Assembly (NCBI GenBank): GCA_964424945.1
Contig: CAYRLB010000045.1
Location: 1-21,041 of the forward strand
Source: WHSP01 sp964424945
Lineage (GTDB): Bacteria; Gemmatimonadota; Gemmatimonadetes; Longimicrobiales; Longimicrobiaceae
DNA length: 21,041 nucleotides
Direction: 5' to 3'
Shown: piece after piece, positions 7,312-15,097 of the stretch
Layout of the letters: the number at the start of each line of letters is the position of its first letter
Position numbering within the stretch: the first letter of the stretch is position 1
The notes under the pieces: generated by a model
Told to the model about the DNA's origin: nothing
The model's input: the letters and a program-made list of their open reading frames with translations, nothing else
The model's database searches: none
Made by a program: the position numbers and the translations under genes

Positions 7312-7360
7312 CGGAACTCGGATAGAGTGATGCTGTACGATGTTGTTTCCGCCGGCCGTG

Positions 7361-7369
7361 AAGATAGCA
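7361..7369 (-). promoter_or_regulatory. Possible extended -10 element before argF
   Basis: On the minus strand TGC-TATCTT resembles an extended -10 (TGnTATAAT, 4 of 6 in the hexamer). It would start transcription near 7354, about 43 bases before the argF ATG. No matching -35 box is visible. Confidence 0.25.
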
Positions 7370-7680
7370 CGGGTACCGCTCTGCACACTACCCGGACTCC
7401 CGTAGGGCCGTGAAAGGTTTGAGCGCTCGACGCCGGCAGATGCCGGGCGGCGGCTTCGGATCGCCGGGCCTGACTCGTCCGACTTTCCCGGATATTACCG
7501 GCCTGGTCGGTGAAGAGCTCCGGCGGTGCGACTGGTGTGATCGCACAATACGATCCGGGGGAGCTGCAGCAACCGTCATCCCCTGCTTGCCGGTGGTCCG
7601 CTTTGTGACACGAGCAGTCACGCGGATCGATCCACTTACGGACGCCCCTCGCTCGCGGACTCCCCTCATCGAGTAAACTT
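7370..7680. other. Divergent intergenic region argF / lipoprotein
   Basis: About 310 bases with no supported gene; short open frames here have no recognisable content. Just before the plus-strand lipoprotein lies GAGTAAACTT, with a weak GAG ribosome site 7 bases before the ATG and a TAAACT that is too close to the start codon to be its -10. I see no clear promoter for the plus strand and no strong hairpin. Confidence 0.5.
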
Positions 7681-8193
7681 ATGAAGTTGTCATCGATGCT
7701 GCTCATCGTCGGGATGATGGCTGCGGCATGTACGCCGCGACCAGAACCAGCCGACTCGATACCCAGAGGAGCGGGCGGCCTGGCGGAGGTCTCAGGGATC
7801 GTCCGGGTAGTGGGCTCCGCTCCCGTTAATCAACAGGTCATGCTCGAGACCGGCGATGGACGTCGGATCCGACTCGCCGGCGCGTTGCGCGGTGAGCTTT
7901 CGCGGCTCGCCGGACTAGAGGTTTCTGTCTCGGGAAGCCGAGCTTCCGCAACCGACCCGCTCGCAGATGCAGAGATCGATGTTGCAGCGTACGAGATCGG
8001 GATGGTCGATGGAAGAGGGGTGATGGTCGGAGAGATCATTCAACTCCAGGGGCGCGAGGCGCAGCTGCGCACGGCGGAGGGAGATCTGATCCTCCTCACA
8101 GGGATCCCCAATGAATTCCGGGTCGGACAGAAGGTCTGGGTGCAGGGACCGGCGGCCGTCACGGTTCAATCTTTCGGAGTACTTCGTCCATGA
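7681..8193 (+). CDS. Small lipoprotein with two similar beta-rich halves, function unknown
   Basis: A 170-residue protein with a type II signal peptide (MKLSSMLLIVGMMAAAC, lipid Cys17). After the signal the sequence falls into two comparable blocks, each alternating short beta-type strands and ending in a 'G-x-x-V-x-V-x-G' turn: GIVRVVGSAPVNQQVMLETG...LAGLEVSVSGS and GEIIQLQGREAQLRTAEGDL...RVGQKVWVQGP. This looks like a duplicated small barrel (OB-like); that fold is inference. I do not recognise the family. Its stop overlaps the start of the metalloprotease gene (ATGA), so the two proteins are translated together and may act together at the cell envelope. Confidence 0.8.
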   Translation: MKLSSMLLIVGMMAAACTPRPEPADSIPRGAGGLAEVSGIVRVVGSAPVNQQVMLETGDGRRIRLAGALRGELSRLAGLEVSVSGSRASATDPLADAEIDVAAYEIGMVDGRGVMVGEIIQLQGREAQLRTAEGDLILLTGIPNEFRVGQKVWVQGPAAVTVQSFGVLRP

Positions 8194-10241
8194 TGAGAGT
8201 GGGAAGGGTGACCGGCCGGGCCGCCGCCCTCGTGCTGGCAGCGGTGCTCGCCTCGTGCGCCGATGGGACAAGTCCCAATCTGCAGGGGGCCGAAGTGCGG
8301 ATTCTCCTGAACAGCAACCGGTATGACGAGCAGACGATCGCCGTCGGATCGAATCTCGTTCTCGGCGCGAATGTGTATGACGTCACCGGCAAGGTGGTAC
8401 CCGGGCAGAGTTTCCAGTGGTCGAGCGAGGATGAAGCGGTTGCGACGGTTTCTGCGGGCGGGGTCGTCACCGGGAACGCGGTAGGCACGACGCGGATCAT
8501 CGCCCGGCACGACGTGGGCGAGGCCTCAGCCATCGTGAATGTCGCAATGCCGCTGACGGGCCCCCCGACGTGCGATCCGGATGAGTCGCAGACCTTCCAG
8601 GTCGGCGTTCCGAGAACTTTCGCCGGGAACGATGCGTCCGCCATCTGTCTTCCGGCGAATGGCGAGTATTCGGTCGTCATTGTCAATAGCGGTTCGACAG
8701 CCCCGGCGCGTCTCCAGACGCGGGTCACGGCGACCGGGCTGCGCACATCCTTCGGCCCTCCGACGCCCCTTCTCGCCCCCCAGGCGACACTGCCCGGCCA
8801 GCTCCGCCCCACGGCCAGCGAAGCGTTCCACGAGCGGATGCGCCGCGATGTGTCGGCGCGGCTCGAACCGAGGCTGGGCGGCCCTTCCGCCGCACTGATG
8901 CCGACCCGCCCCGCGCTCCAGGCGAGCGAAGGGCAGCTCCTCAACTTCAACGTCGAGACGAGGAGCGAAGACGGGTGCAGCGCGCAGGACATCGATCGAC
9001 GCGGCGCCCGGGTGCGGCTGGTCAGCGAGCGCGCGATCCTGGTTGAGGACACGCTGAACCCCGCGGATGGGTACACCGACGCCGACTTCCGGGAGTTCGG
9101 TGCCCTTTTCGACAATGAGATCTGGCCTCTCGTCACCTCGACCTTCGGCGAGCCGACGGACATCGACGGGAATGGGAGGGTTTACATCTTCTTCACCATG
9201 GCGGTGAACCAGCGGCGCGAGAACTCGGGGATCGGGAACCAGGGCTCCTTTGTCGGCGGCTTCTTCTACAATCGCGATCTCTTCCCCACCTCCGGCCGCA
9301 GCGCCTGCGCGGGAAGCAATGCCGCCGAGATGTTCTACCTGCTCGTGCCCGACCCGACCGGATCGGTGCGGGGGAGCGATGCGGATGGTGAATACAGCGC
9401 GAGGGCGTTCAGCGTGGATTTCGTGAAGCGGCACGCGCCGGCGGTCATCGTCCATGAGTTCCAGCATCTGGTCAATGATTCCCGGCGGCTCCACATCACG
9501 AACTCGATGGTGTGGGAGGAGAGCTGGTTGAATGAAGGCCTCAGCCACATCGCAGAGGAGCTGATGTTCTTTGATCAGTCCGGTTTGAATCCCCGTGAGA
9601 ACCTGGACGCACGTTCCTTTCAGAACAATCCTCTGGCGCGCAGCGAATTCTCGCGCTTTCAGCTCGCGAATCTGGACAGGCTGGCGTCCATGCTGCGGCA
9701 GCCTTCGCACACCAGCCTCATAGGCGCCGACCTGCTGGAAACGCGGGGCGCCGCCTGGTACTTCCTGCGGTATGCGGCGGACCGTCGAGGCGGTGATGAA
9801 CAGGCGTTCTGGAGGTCACTCGTAAATGCCACGACTTCGGGGCTGACAAATCTGGAGAGGGTTCTCGGCACCGATCCGCGACCCTGGATCGCCGACTGGA
9901 GCGCCGCGATTTATCTGGATGACAGCGGTGTTGCAGTACCGCCCGAGTATGAGATCCGCAGCTGGAACTTCCGGAGCATCTACCCGGCTGCAGGGAACCT
10001 CTGGCCGGGCAATTTCTTCACGCAGTTCCCGCTGCAGGTTTATGGTCTGGTGAATTCAGGAAGCCAGACATCGTGCAGGCTGGGATCGTCCTCGCAGAGC
10101 TGCGAATTCTCGCTGCAGGGCGGGTCCGCGGCCTATCTGCGGACGGGGACGGGCTCGGCGGGGACGGGCGGGTTCCGGGTAACTGTGGGGGGGCTGCCGG
10201 CTCCTTCGCGGCTGCGTGTAATCGTCACCCGGTTGTCGTAG
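8190..10241 (+). CDS. Lipoprotein zinc metalloprotease, M30 (hyicolysin)-like, with Ig-like domain
   Basis: A 683-residue exported lipoprotein (signal MMRVGRVTGRAAALVLAAVL, lipobox LASC with Cys23). Residues about 36-118 form a bacterial Ig-like (Big_2) domain: VPGQSFQWSSEDEAVATVS and GVVTGNAVGTTRIIA. A variable middle region follows. The catalytic part has DIDGNGRVYIFFT, then HEFQH (His422, Glu423, His426) and, 23 residues later, WLNEGLSHIAEE, whose Glu449 is the likely third zinc ligand. That spacing and the 'WLNEGLS' sequence match the M30/hyicolysin-type gluzincin pattern as I know it. The C-terminus is beta-rich. It probably sits on the outer membrane or cell surface; the substrate is unknown. 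It is translationally coupled to the preceding small lipoprotein. Confidence 0.82.
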   Translation: MMRVGRVTGRAAALVLAAVLASCADGTSPNLQGAEVRILLNSNRYDEQTIAVGSNLVLGANVYDVTGKVVPGQSFQWSSEDEAVATVSAGGVVTGNAVGTTRIIARHDVGEASAIVNVAMPLTGPPTCDPDESQTFQVGVPRTFAGNDASAICLPANGEYSVVIVNSGSTAPARLQTRVTATGLRTSFGPPTPLLAPQATLPGQLRPTASEAFHERMRRDVSARLEPRLGGPSAALMPTRPALQASEGQLLNFNVETRSEDGCSAQDIDRRGARVRLVSERAILVEDTLNPADGYTDADFREFGALFDNEIWPLVTSTFGEPTDIDGNGRVYIFFTMAVNQRRENSGIGNQGSFVGGFFYNRDLFPTSGRSACAGSNAAEMFYLLVPDPTGSVRGSDADGEYSARAFSVDFVKRHAPAVIVHEFQHLVNDSRRLHITNSMVWEESWLNEGLSHIAEELMFFDQSGLNPRENLDARSFQNNPLARSEFSRFQLANLDRLASMLRQPSHTSLIGADLLETRGAAWYFLRYAADRRGGDEQAFWRSLVNATTSGLTNLERVLGTDPRPWIADWSAAIYLDDSGVAVPPEYEIRSWNFRSIYPAAGNLWPGNFFTQFPLQVYGLVNSGSQTSCRLGSSSQSCEFSLQGGSAAYLRTGTGSAGTGGFRVTVGGLPAPSRLRVIVTRLS

Positions 10242-10251
10242 CGATCGTTGG

Positions 10252-10286
10252 CAGGGGGCCGCCCACCGGGGTGGCGGCGGCCCCTG
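10252..10286. terminator. Hairpin between convergent genes
   Basis: A nearly perfect inverted repeat: 10252-10267 pairs with 10271-10286 around a GGG loop (outer arms CAGGGG/CCCCTG, inner CCGCC/GGCGG). It lies 10 bases past the metalloprotease stop and 9 bases past the end of the zinc-ribbon gene on the other strand, so it is placed to serve both. No T run follows on either strand, so intrinsic termination is uncertain. Confidence 0.45.
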
Positions 10287-10295
10287 TCTCCGCTG

Positions 10296-11012
10296 CTACC
10301 TCTTCGGCGGACGTGCGGCCACCATGGTATCCACCGCGCTCCCGCCACACTTTCCGCATACCTCGGCGGACCCGGGCGACCAGTGGGAGCAGGACCGGCA
10401 GAGCGTCACCAGCTCCCCCTCCACCTCAACCGCCTCATTGAGGAGGAAGGATTCGCCCTCCGGCGACACCAGGCGGATCGAAGGCCCGCTGTAGAAGTGC
10501 GCGAGCAGATCGCGAACATCGAGGTCCGCCGCGCGCTCGACGAGATCTTCCCGGGTGACAGCAGTCCGCTTCCGGAAACGCGAATGCTCCGCCGTCCAGG
10601 TGCGGGCGACGCCTTCTTCAGGCGTCTGCTCGAAGGTCAGGCCCCGGCTTTCCAGACGATAGGGTACCGCGATGCGGGTACGGAGCCGTTCGACCGCATC
10701 GCGCACCGCAACGGACGGCCCGATCTGCGCGCGGTTCGCGGCGTGGATCGAGCGGTCGACGAATATCTGTGCGCGGGCGTGTGACCAGAGCGGGGTCCGC
10801 AGGCGTCCTACGTCGGTCTCGACGAGGACGGTGAGATCGTACTCACGGCTGATCGGCCCGAGCTCTATCGTCACGGATCGCACGCCCACGCCATCGCCGA
10901 GGCCTTCCGCGATCGCCTCAGCAAGCGCGTCGCGACGTTCCGCTAGTGACAACGAGTCCCATACCTCCGGCTCGAACGCCGAAGCTCCCTGTATATCTTT
11001 CAAAGCAGTCAT
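10296..11012 (-). CDS. Uncharacterised protein with C-terminal zinc ribbon
   Basis: 238 residues with no signal peptide, so probably cytoplasmic. I do not recognise the family. The C-terminus has a four-cysteine zinc ribbon (Cys205-x2-Cys208, Cys219-x2-Cys222; LCRSCSHWSP...VCGKCGG). The body contains VRSVTIELGPISREYDLTVL and a charged region with many Arg and Glu (VERLRTRIAVPYRLESRG). Its ATG overlaps the stop of the upstream FAD enzyme (ATGA), so the pair is translationally coupled and probably functionally linked. The ribbon could bind nucleic acid or a protein partner; neither can be shown here. Confidence 0.8.
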   Translation of the reverse strand: MTALKDIQGASAFEPEVWDSLSLAERRDALAEAIAEGLGDGVGVRSVTIELGPISREYDLTVLVETDVGRLRTPLWSHARAQIFVDRSIHAANRAQIGPSVAVRDAVERLRTRIAVPYRLESRGLTFEQTPEEGVARTWTAEHSRFRKRTAVTREDLVERAADLDVRDLLAHFYSGPSIRLVSPEGESFLLNEAVEVEGELVTLCRSCSHWSPGSAEVCGKCGGSAVDTMVAARPPKR

Positions 11013-12490
11013 TCTTCTCCAGCGAGGCGGCGGTGAAGCCGGTCGGCGGCCCGCTCGCCTGATATAATCGATCCTTCAACCGACGGAGTGTGCAGGAAAT
11101 CCCCTGCGAGTGCCAGAGGAAGGGTACCTTCGATGGCGCCCTCGCGGAAGCGTGCGAGGTGGTGAAGATAGCCGGGATAGAAGACCGGGGCGCCCTCACG
11201 CCAGCGATAGACTCGCGCACGTACGACCCGCCGGCCCAGATCCGGGAAGACCCGCTTCGCTTCAGGAAGGAGCCGGTCGACGATATCGCGTGATTCCATC
11301 CCGATCAGCTCCGGCATCGCCTCCGCGAGCGGCAGCAGGAGCATCAGACCCTTCCCGGCCGGCACCAGAGCGGGACACTTGTTCTCCTGAATGCAGATCG
11401 TCGAGAGCTGACGGTTCTCCCCCTCCGGGAAGGATAGCCCGAAGTACCTGACCGGAGTAGGAGAATCGAGAAGCAGGGCGACCGAGATGCTCGGACGGTA
11501 GCTCACCCCATCGAGCCACTCGCCGAGGGCCGACGGCGCCCCCGCGAGAATCCGTGCGAGGGTGGTCGCCGGAACCGCCGAGACAACACCGTCGAAGGAC
11601 ATCGTGCCCGCCGCCGTGCTGATGCGCACTCCCTCCCCTGCGATCTCGATCCCGACGACCTCCTCTCCGCGCCGCACATCACCACCGCCCTCACGGATCC
11701 GCTCAACGAGCCGATCCGCTACCTCCCCGATCCCCCGCGTCATCGAGAAGAGCTTCACATCCATCCCGTAGCGGGCAAGGATGTGGTAGAAGCCCGCGCT
11801 GGTTTCGGTGGGGAGCGCGCCGTAATAGGCGGCCAGCTGCGGATAGACGAGCGAGCGCACGAAGGTCCTGTCGATCTCCCGTTCGCCCCACGCCGCGATC
11901 GACTCCACATCGAATCCGGCCGCAGCTGCGCGCTCCGGAAAGTGCAGGTTCAGCGTGGATTGGTTCCGAGCGAGGAAAGGAGCGTAAGTCGCCCCCATCT
12001 TCATCTTTGTGGAGATCGGAAGGCCTCCCGATGCGATCATGCTCGTAACAGAGCCGAGCACCACCTCGTGGGCGCGGCCGTCGCGCCAGAGCGCGTCCCG
12101 GCCGGGCACCCGGTGGAGCCGATCACTCAAGCCGATCTCGTCGACGAGCGCCAGAAATCGCTCGTACATCGACCCGACGAGCTGGGCGCCGGTGTCGATC
12201 CGGTACCCGTCCAGCTCGTCGGTGAAGGCACGGCCGCCGGTGTGGGATTTCGCCTCCAGCAGCGTCACACGGTAACCGCGCGCCATAAGGCGATAGGCTG
12301 CGGTGAGGCCGGCCATCCCTCCGCCGACAACGGCGACGGAACGCTGCGACGATGAGAGGACCTGTTCCGGTCGATGCAAAGGATCGATGGGATGCAGAAG
12401 GCGGCGAAGAGGCGTCGGCTCCTGCGCTGCGACCAGCGCCGGGCGATTCCTGCGATGAGGAGGATGGCCGAAAAGGGGGGCGTAAGGCAA
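11009..12490 (-). CDS. FAD-dependent amine-oxidase/protoporphyrinogen-oxidase-like flavoenzyme
   Basis: Flavin oxidoreductase of the monoamine-oxidase/PPOX/phytoene-desaturase superfamily. The N-terminal dinucleotide-binding motif is VAVVGGGMAGLTAAYRL, then LLEAKSHTGGRAFT (the 'E-x-x-x-x-x-G-G-R' FAD motif), DTGAQLVGSMY, and the C-terminal flavin motif LAGDFLHTPSVEGSIISG. These fit a HemY/HemG-type PPOX or a related desaturase equally well. No other haem or carotenoid gene is nearby to decide. The start is uncertain: the frame opens at TTG 12490 but the flavin motif begins only around residue 50, and a TTG at 12379 would give a more normal N-terminus; no ATG is available between. It is coupled to the downstream zinc-ribbon gene by a four-base overlap. 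Confidence 0.85.
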   Translation of the reverse strand: MPYAPLFGHPPHRRNRPALVAAQEPTPLRRLLHPIDPLHRPEQVLSSSQRSVAVVGGGMAGLTAAYRLMARGYRVTLLEAKSHTGGRAFTDELDGYRIDTGAQLVGSMYERFLALVDEIGLSDRLHRVPGRDALWRDGRAHEVVLGSVTSMIASGGLPISTKMKMGATYAPFLARNQSTLNLHFPERAAAAGFDVESIAAWGEREIDRTFVRSLVYPQLAAYYGALPTETSAGFYHILARYGMDVKLFSMTRGIGEVADRLVERIREGGGDVRRGEEVVGIEIAGEGVRISTAAGTMSFDGVVSAVPATTLARILAGAPSALGEWLDGVSYRPSISVALLLDSPTPVRYFGLSFPEGENRQLSTICIQENKCPALVPAGKGLMLLLPLAEAMPELIGMESRDIVDRLLPEAKRVFPDLGRRVVRARVYRWREGAPVFYPGYLHHLARFREGAIEGTLPLALAGDFLHTPSVEGSIISGERAADRLHRRLAGEE

Positions 12491-12577
12491 GGGCAGGGTC
12501 AGGGGCGACCCCGCCTCACATCAGCCGGTCGGCGGCCTTGGAGCCCTGAAGGTCCGTTGGAAAGGGTCCTGGATGAT

Positions 12578-12638
12578 GGGGAAGGGGGATCCAGCGGGAA
12601 TCCGCCGATGCCGAGGGGTGGGCTACCGGTCCTTCCCC
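12578..12638. repeat. Inverted repeat in intergenic gap
   Basis: GGGGAAGG at 12578-12585 is repeated inverted as CCTTCCCC at 12631-12638, with about 45 bases between. With the adjacent palindrome it makes this 200-base gap unusually rich in dyad symmetry. It may be a small repeat element or a folded transcript spacer; no direct repeats mark its ends. Confidence 0.4.
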
Positions 12639-12646
12639 CTAAACAG

Positions 12647-12670
12647 CTGGGTCCCCGCCTTCGCCGGGAA
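12647..12670. repeat. REP-like palindrome
   Basis: CTGGGTCCCCGCCTTCGCCG (from 12647), continuing into GGGAA, forms an imperfect hairpin (TCCCcGC / GCcGGGA around CTTC). It resembles the widespread intergenic repeat of the form 'GGGTCCCCGCCTTCGCGGGGA' known from many high-G+C genomes. Only one copy is in the window, so its repeat status rests on recognition. Confidence 0.4.
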
Positions 12671-12691
12671 ACCCGATTACGGGGTGGAAGA

Positions 12692-13048
12692 TCAGCGTGC
12701 GAGGATCTCGATCGGAACAGGCGGCGCCTCGGGAGGGGTTTCGACCGCGCGAGGATCTTCCTTCGGCTCCAGCGTAAAGCTGGGAGGCGCCGCGGACCTG
12801 CGGGCGCTGCACCAGGTCCGGTAGCCGGGCAGCTTGAGGAGCTTGAAGATCTTCCGGTCCACCGCGGTCCAGAGGAGCATCTCCGTCAGCTGGTACTGTC
12901 CGCCGGCGTTGACGCGCAGATCCTCAACCACTTCATCTGCCAGGCGAAGAAGGTCGGAGCGGTTTACGCTGTCCTTGTAATCTTCGATCTGATCCTCGAC
13001 CCATTCCTCATAGATCTGGCGGAGCGACGGGGCTGAGTTTCGCGGCAT
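12692..13048 (-). CDS. Small protein of unknown function (118 aa)
   Basis: A 118-residue, probably cytoplasmic protein. The N-terminal two thirds are charged and helix-forming (LRQIYEEWVEDQIEDYKDSV, LRLADEVVEDLRVNAGGQYQ), then LLWTAVDRKIFKLLKLPGYRTW; the tail is proline-rich (PPEAPPVPIEI). I do not recognise a family. ATG at 13048 has GGGA about 6 bases upstream. It lies 103 bases after the archaemetzincin and 200 bases before the flavoenzyme, so it may be a single-gene unit or a read-through product. The ordered helical composition and lack of antisense features support a real gene. Confidence 0.7.
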   Translation of the reverse strand: MPRNSAPSLRQIYEEWVEDQIEDYKDSVNRSDLLRLADEVVEDLRVNAGGQYQLTEMLLWTAVDRKIFKLLKLPGYRTWCSARRSAAPPSFTLEPKEDPRAVETPPEAPPVPIEILAR

Positions 13049-13114
13049 CTGTCCCAGATTTCGGGGAAGAAGTAATGCAGGCGGAACCCGCGTCTCAGAG
13101 GTGGACGTGTTCGT

Positions 13115-13150
13115 GGATGTCCGGTCAAGCTAACCGGCCGGAGGCCATCC
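13115..13150 (-). other. Stem-loop after the archaemetzincin stop
   Basis: CCGGT/ACCGG (13121-13125 with 13133-13137) is nested inside GGATG/CATCC (13115-13119 with 13146-13150), directly after the archaemetzincin stop at 13152. There is no T run, so it could be a weak terminator or an RNA-stability element. Confidence 0.35.
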
Positions 13151-13151
13151 T

Positions 13152-13736
13152 TCAACCTTCTTTCTGAACGAATGTTGCGCGGCAGCAACTGCAGAATTCC
13201 GGCGGCCTCGAATCGATTGCCGACACACTGGCCGCGGGGCTCATAACGCACCCTTCCGCACTCGCACAATGCTCCAACCCGGCCAGATGGCCGACCTCGT
13301 GAAGCGCCTCCCTGCAGAGTCTCTCGATCAGTCTTGGAGAGGGCTGCCCCGGTGCTCCGAGGCGTGCGGTAGACACGACTGCCCACTGCCCGCCCAGTGT
13401 CGCCTCGCCAAAAACGTGCGATCGGCCGGGGGCCGCGAGATCATGAGCCGTCAGGCCGAGAATCCACTCACCCGGCTTCTCCGGATAGTCGCCGATGAGC
13501 ATATCGACGAGGTCGTTCGAGGACGCCTGGAGCCGCTGGTCTGTCCCGGCGCCCTCGGGCGGCTCCGTCGATTGCAGCAGCTGCGCTCCCTCCCCCGCTC
13601 GCCGAAAGGAGGCCTTATCGAGCGTGACAGGAAGACCGACCAGCGTGCGGAGCCGCTCCGCGAGCGCTGTCCCGACCTCTACCCTGACCGGAGCGTCACC
13701 GACCGCCACAATCCTCAGTCGCCGCGCCCTTCTCAC
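13152..13736 (-). CDS. Archaemetzincin (M54 zinc metallopeptidase)
   Basis: Zinc peptidase of the archaemetzincin family, cytoplasmic (no signal peptide). The diagnostic C-terminal signature is present: HEVGHLAGLEHC (His146, Glu147, His150, His156, Cys157), then Cys163-Val-Met165 (the Met-turn) and FCSCC (Cys182 and Cys185 of the final C-x-x-C), which in the family bind a second, structural zinc. At 194 residues it is of normal length. The GTG start overlaps the response-regulator stop (GTGA), so the peptidase is made together with the kinase-regulator pair. Physiological substrates of the family are not established. The first Cys pair is one residue further apart (C-x5-C) than the pattern I recall (C-x4-C). 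Confidence 0.9.
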   Translation of the reverse strand: MRRARRLRIVAVGDAPVRVEVGTALAERLRTLVGLPVTLDKASFRRAGEGAQLLQSTEPPEGAGTDQRLQASSNDLVDMLIGDYPEKPGEWILGLTAHDLAAPGRSHVFGEATLGGQWAVVSTARLGAPGQPSPRLIERLCREALHEVGHLAGLEHCASAEGCVMSPAASVSAIDSRPPEFCSCCRATFVQKEG

Positions 13737-15097
13737 TCCTGGATCCCGTAGCGAAGCAGCTTCCGATACAGTGTCGACGGATCGATCCCCAGCACCTCCG
13801 CCGCGCGGCTCTTGTTGCCGCCCTCCGACTGCAGAACCCAGAGAACATATGCCCTCTCGATAATCTCGAGGGTCGGGTTCGCCGGAAGGCTCTCTGACAC
13901 GAGCGGACGCCGCTTCTCCGCCGTCACCCGCGCCGGTAACGCGCTCGACGTGATCTCCCCATCATGGGTCAGGATTGCCGCCCGTTCGAGGGCGTTCTCC
14001 AGTTCCCGAACGTTCCCCGGCCAGTCGTACGCCTGCAGGGCCGTCAACGCTTCCGCGGAAAGTCGGGGCGGTGTGCGCTGTCTGCTCGCCGCGAACCGGC
14101 TAAGGAAGTGATCCGCAAGAATGGGGACATCTTCCCGCCTTTCGTTGAGCGGGGGCAGATGAAGGGTGATGACGTTGAGGCGGTAGTAGAGGTCGCTCCG
14201 AAAGGAGCCACGCCGGATCTCCTCTTCAAGATCCCGGTTCGTCGCGGCGATGATTCGCACATCAACCGGGATCGGCTCCGTCGCTCCAACCGGCACGACT
14301 TCACGCTCCTGCAACGCGCGGAGCACCTTCACCTGCGTCGCCGGGGTCATCTCGCCCACCTCATCCAGAAAGAAGGTGCCGCCTTCTGCCGCGACGAAAA
14401 GACCCTGCTTGTCGCGGAGCGCGCCGGTGAAGGAGCCTTTGATGTGACCGAAGAGTTCCGACTCCAGAAGACTTTCGGGGAGCGCACCGCAGTTGATGGA
14501 GATGAAGGGCCCGGCGCTCCGATCAGACAGACTGTGGATGTATCGCGCCAGCACCTCCTTGCCCGTGCCGGATGCACCCGAGATGAGGACCGTCGAGTCG
14601 GTCGGCGAAACCGTTTCGGCGAGCTTCACCACCTCCAGAAAGCCGGGGCTCCTGCCGACGGGCCGGCTCGTCTCGGAGGCGTCGCGGCGACGTATCTCCC
14701 TCTTCAGCGCCTGATTCTCGCGCTTCAGCTGCCTCGACTCGACCGCTCGCCTGCAGATGACCAGCAGTTCATCGTTCGAGAAGGGCTTCTGGATGTAGTG
14801 GAACGCCCCCTGGTTCACCGCCTGGATGGCGCTCTGCAGCGAGGCCTGCGCGGTCATAAGGATCACCGGGATGTTCGGATCCAGCTCGTGCGCCGCCTTC
14901 AGGATCTCGATCCCGCCGATCCCCGGCATGCGGATGTCGGTGAGCACGAAGTCGGGACGCACCTCGGCGATCAGCTCCACGCCCTGCCTGCCGCTCGAGG
15001 CGGTGAAGATCTCGTAATCCTCCCGCTTCAGCAGGATCCTCAGCGTATCGAGAATCGCCGTCTCGTCATCGACGATCAGCATCCGGGGCCTGGTCAC
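13733..15097 (-). CDS. NtrC-family sigma-54 response regulator
   Basis: 454 residues. The receiver domain is intact: Asp10-Asp11, phospho-acceptor Asp54 (LTDIRMPG), Thr82 and Lys104 (QKPF). The AAA+ domain has Walker A GASGTGK 174-180, Walker B TFFLDEVGE 241-249, arginine region FRSDLYYRLNV, and WPGNVRELENALERA. The sigma-54 contact loop reads GSFTGA (221-226) instead of the usual GAFTGA. A C-terminal Fis-type helix-turn-helix follows (GNKSRAAEVLGIDPSTLYRK). Its ATG overlaps the kinase stop (ATGA), and its own stop overlaps the archaemetzincin start, so the three genes form one unit. The layout resembles PilR or AtoC, but the regulated promoters are not known. Confidence 0.95.
   Translation of the reverse strand: MTRPRMLIVDDETAILDTLRILLKREDYEIFTASSGRQGVELIAEVRPDFVLTDIRMPGIGGIEILKAAHELDPNIPVILMTAQASLQSAIQAVNQGAFHYIQKPFSNDELLVICRRAVESRQLKRENQALKREIRRRDASETSRPVGRSPGFLEVVKLAETVSPTDSTVLISGASGTGKEVLARYIHSLSDRSAGPFISINCGALPESLLESELFGHIKGSFTGALRDKQGLFVAAEGGTFFLDEVGEMTPATQVKVLRALQEREVVPVGATEPIPVDVRIIAATNRDLEEEIRRGSFRSDLYYRLNVITLHLPPLNERREDVPILADHFLSRFAASRQRTPPRLSAEALTALQAYDWPGNVRELENALERAAILTHDGEITSSALPARVTAEKRRPLVSESLPANPTLEIIERAYVLWVLQSEGGNKSRAAEVLGIDPSTLYRKLLRYGIQE

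Noticed and set aside
7674..7679. TAAACT as a -10 box for a leaderless lipoprotein mRNA
   Set aside because: Only one base separates it from the ATG, too close for transcription to begin at the start codon.
8159..9710. Minus-strand frames of 334 and 394 codons opposite the metalloprotease
   Set aside because: The plus strand has a lipobox, Ig-like domain and HEFQH motif in frame; the antisense frames have none.
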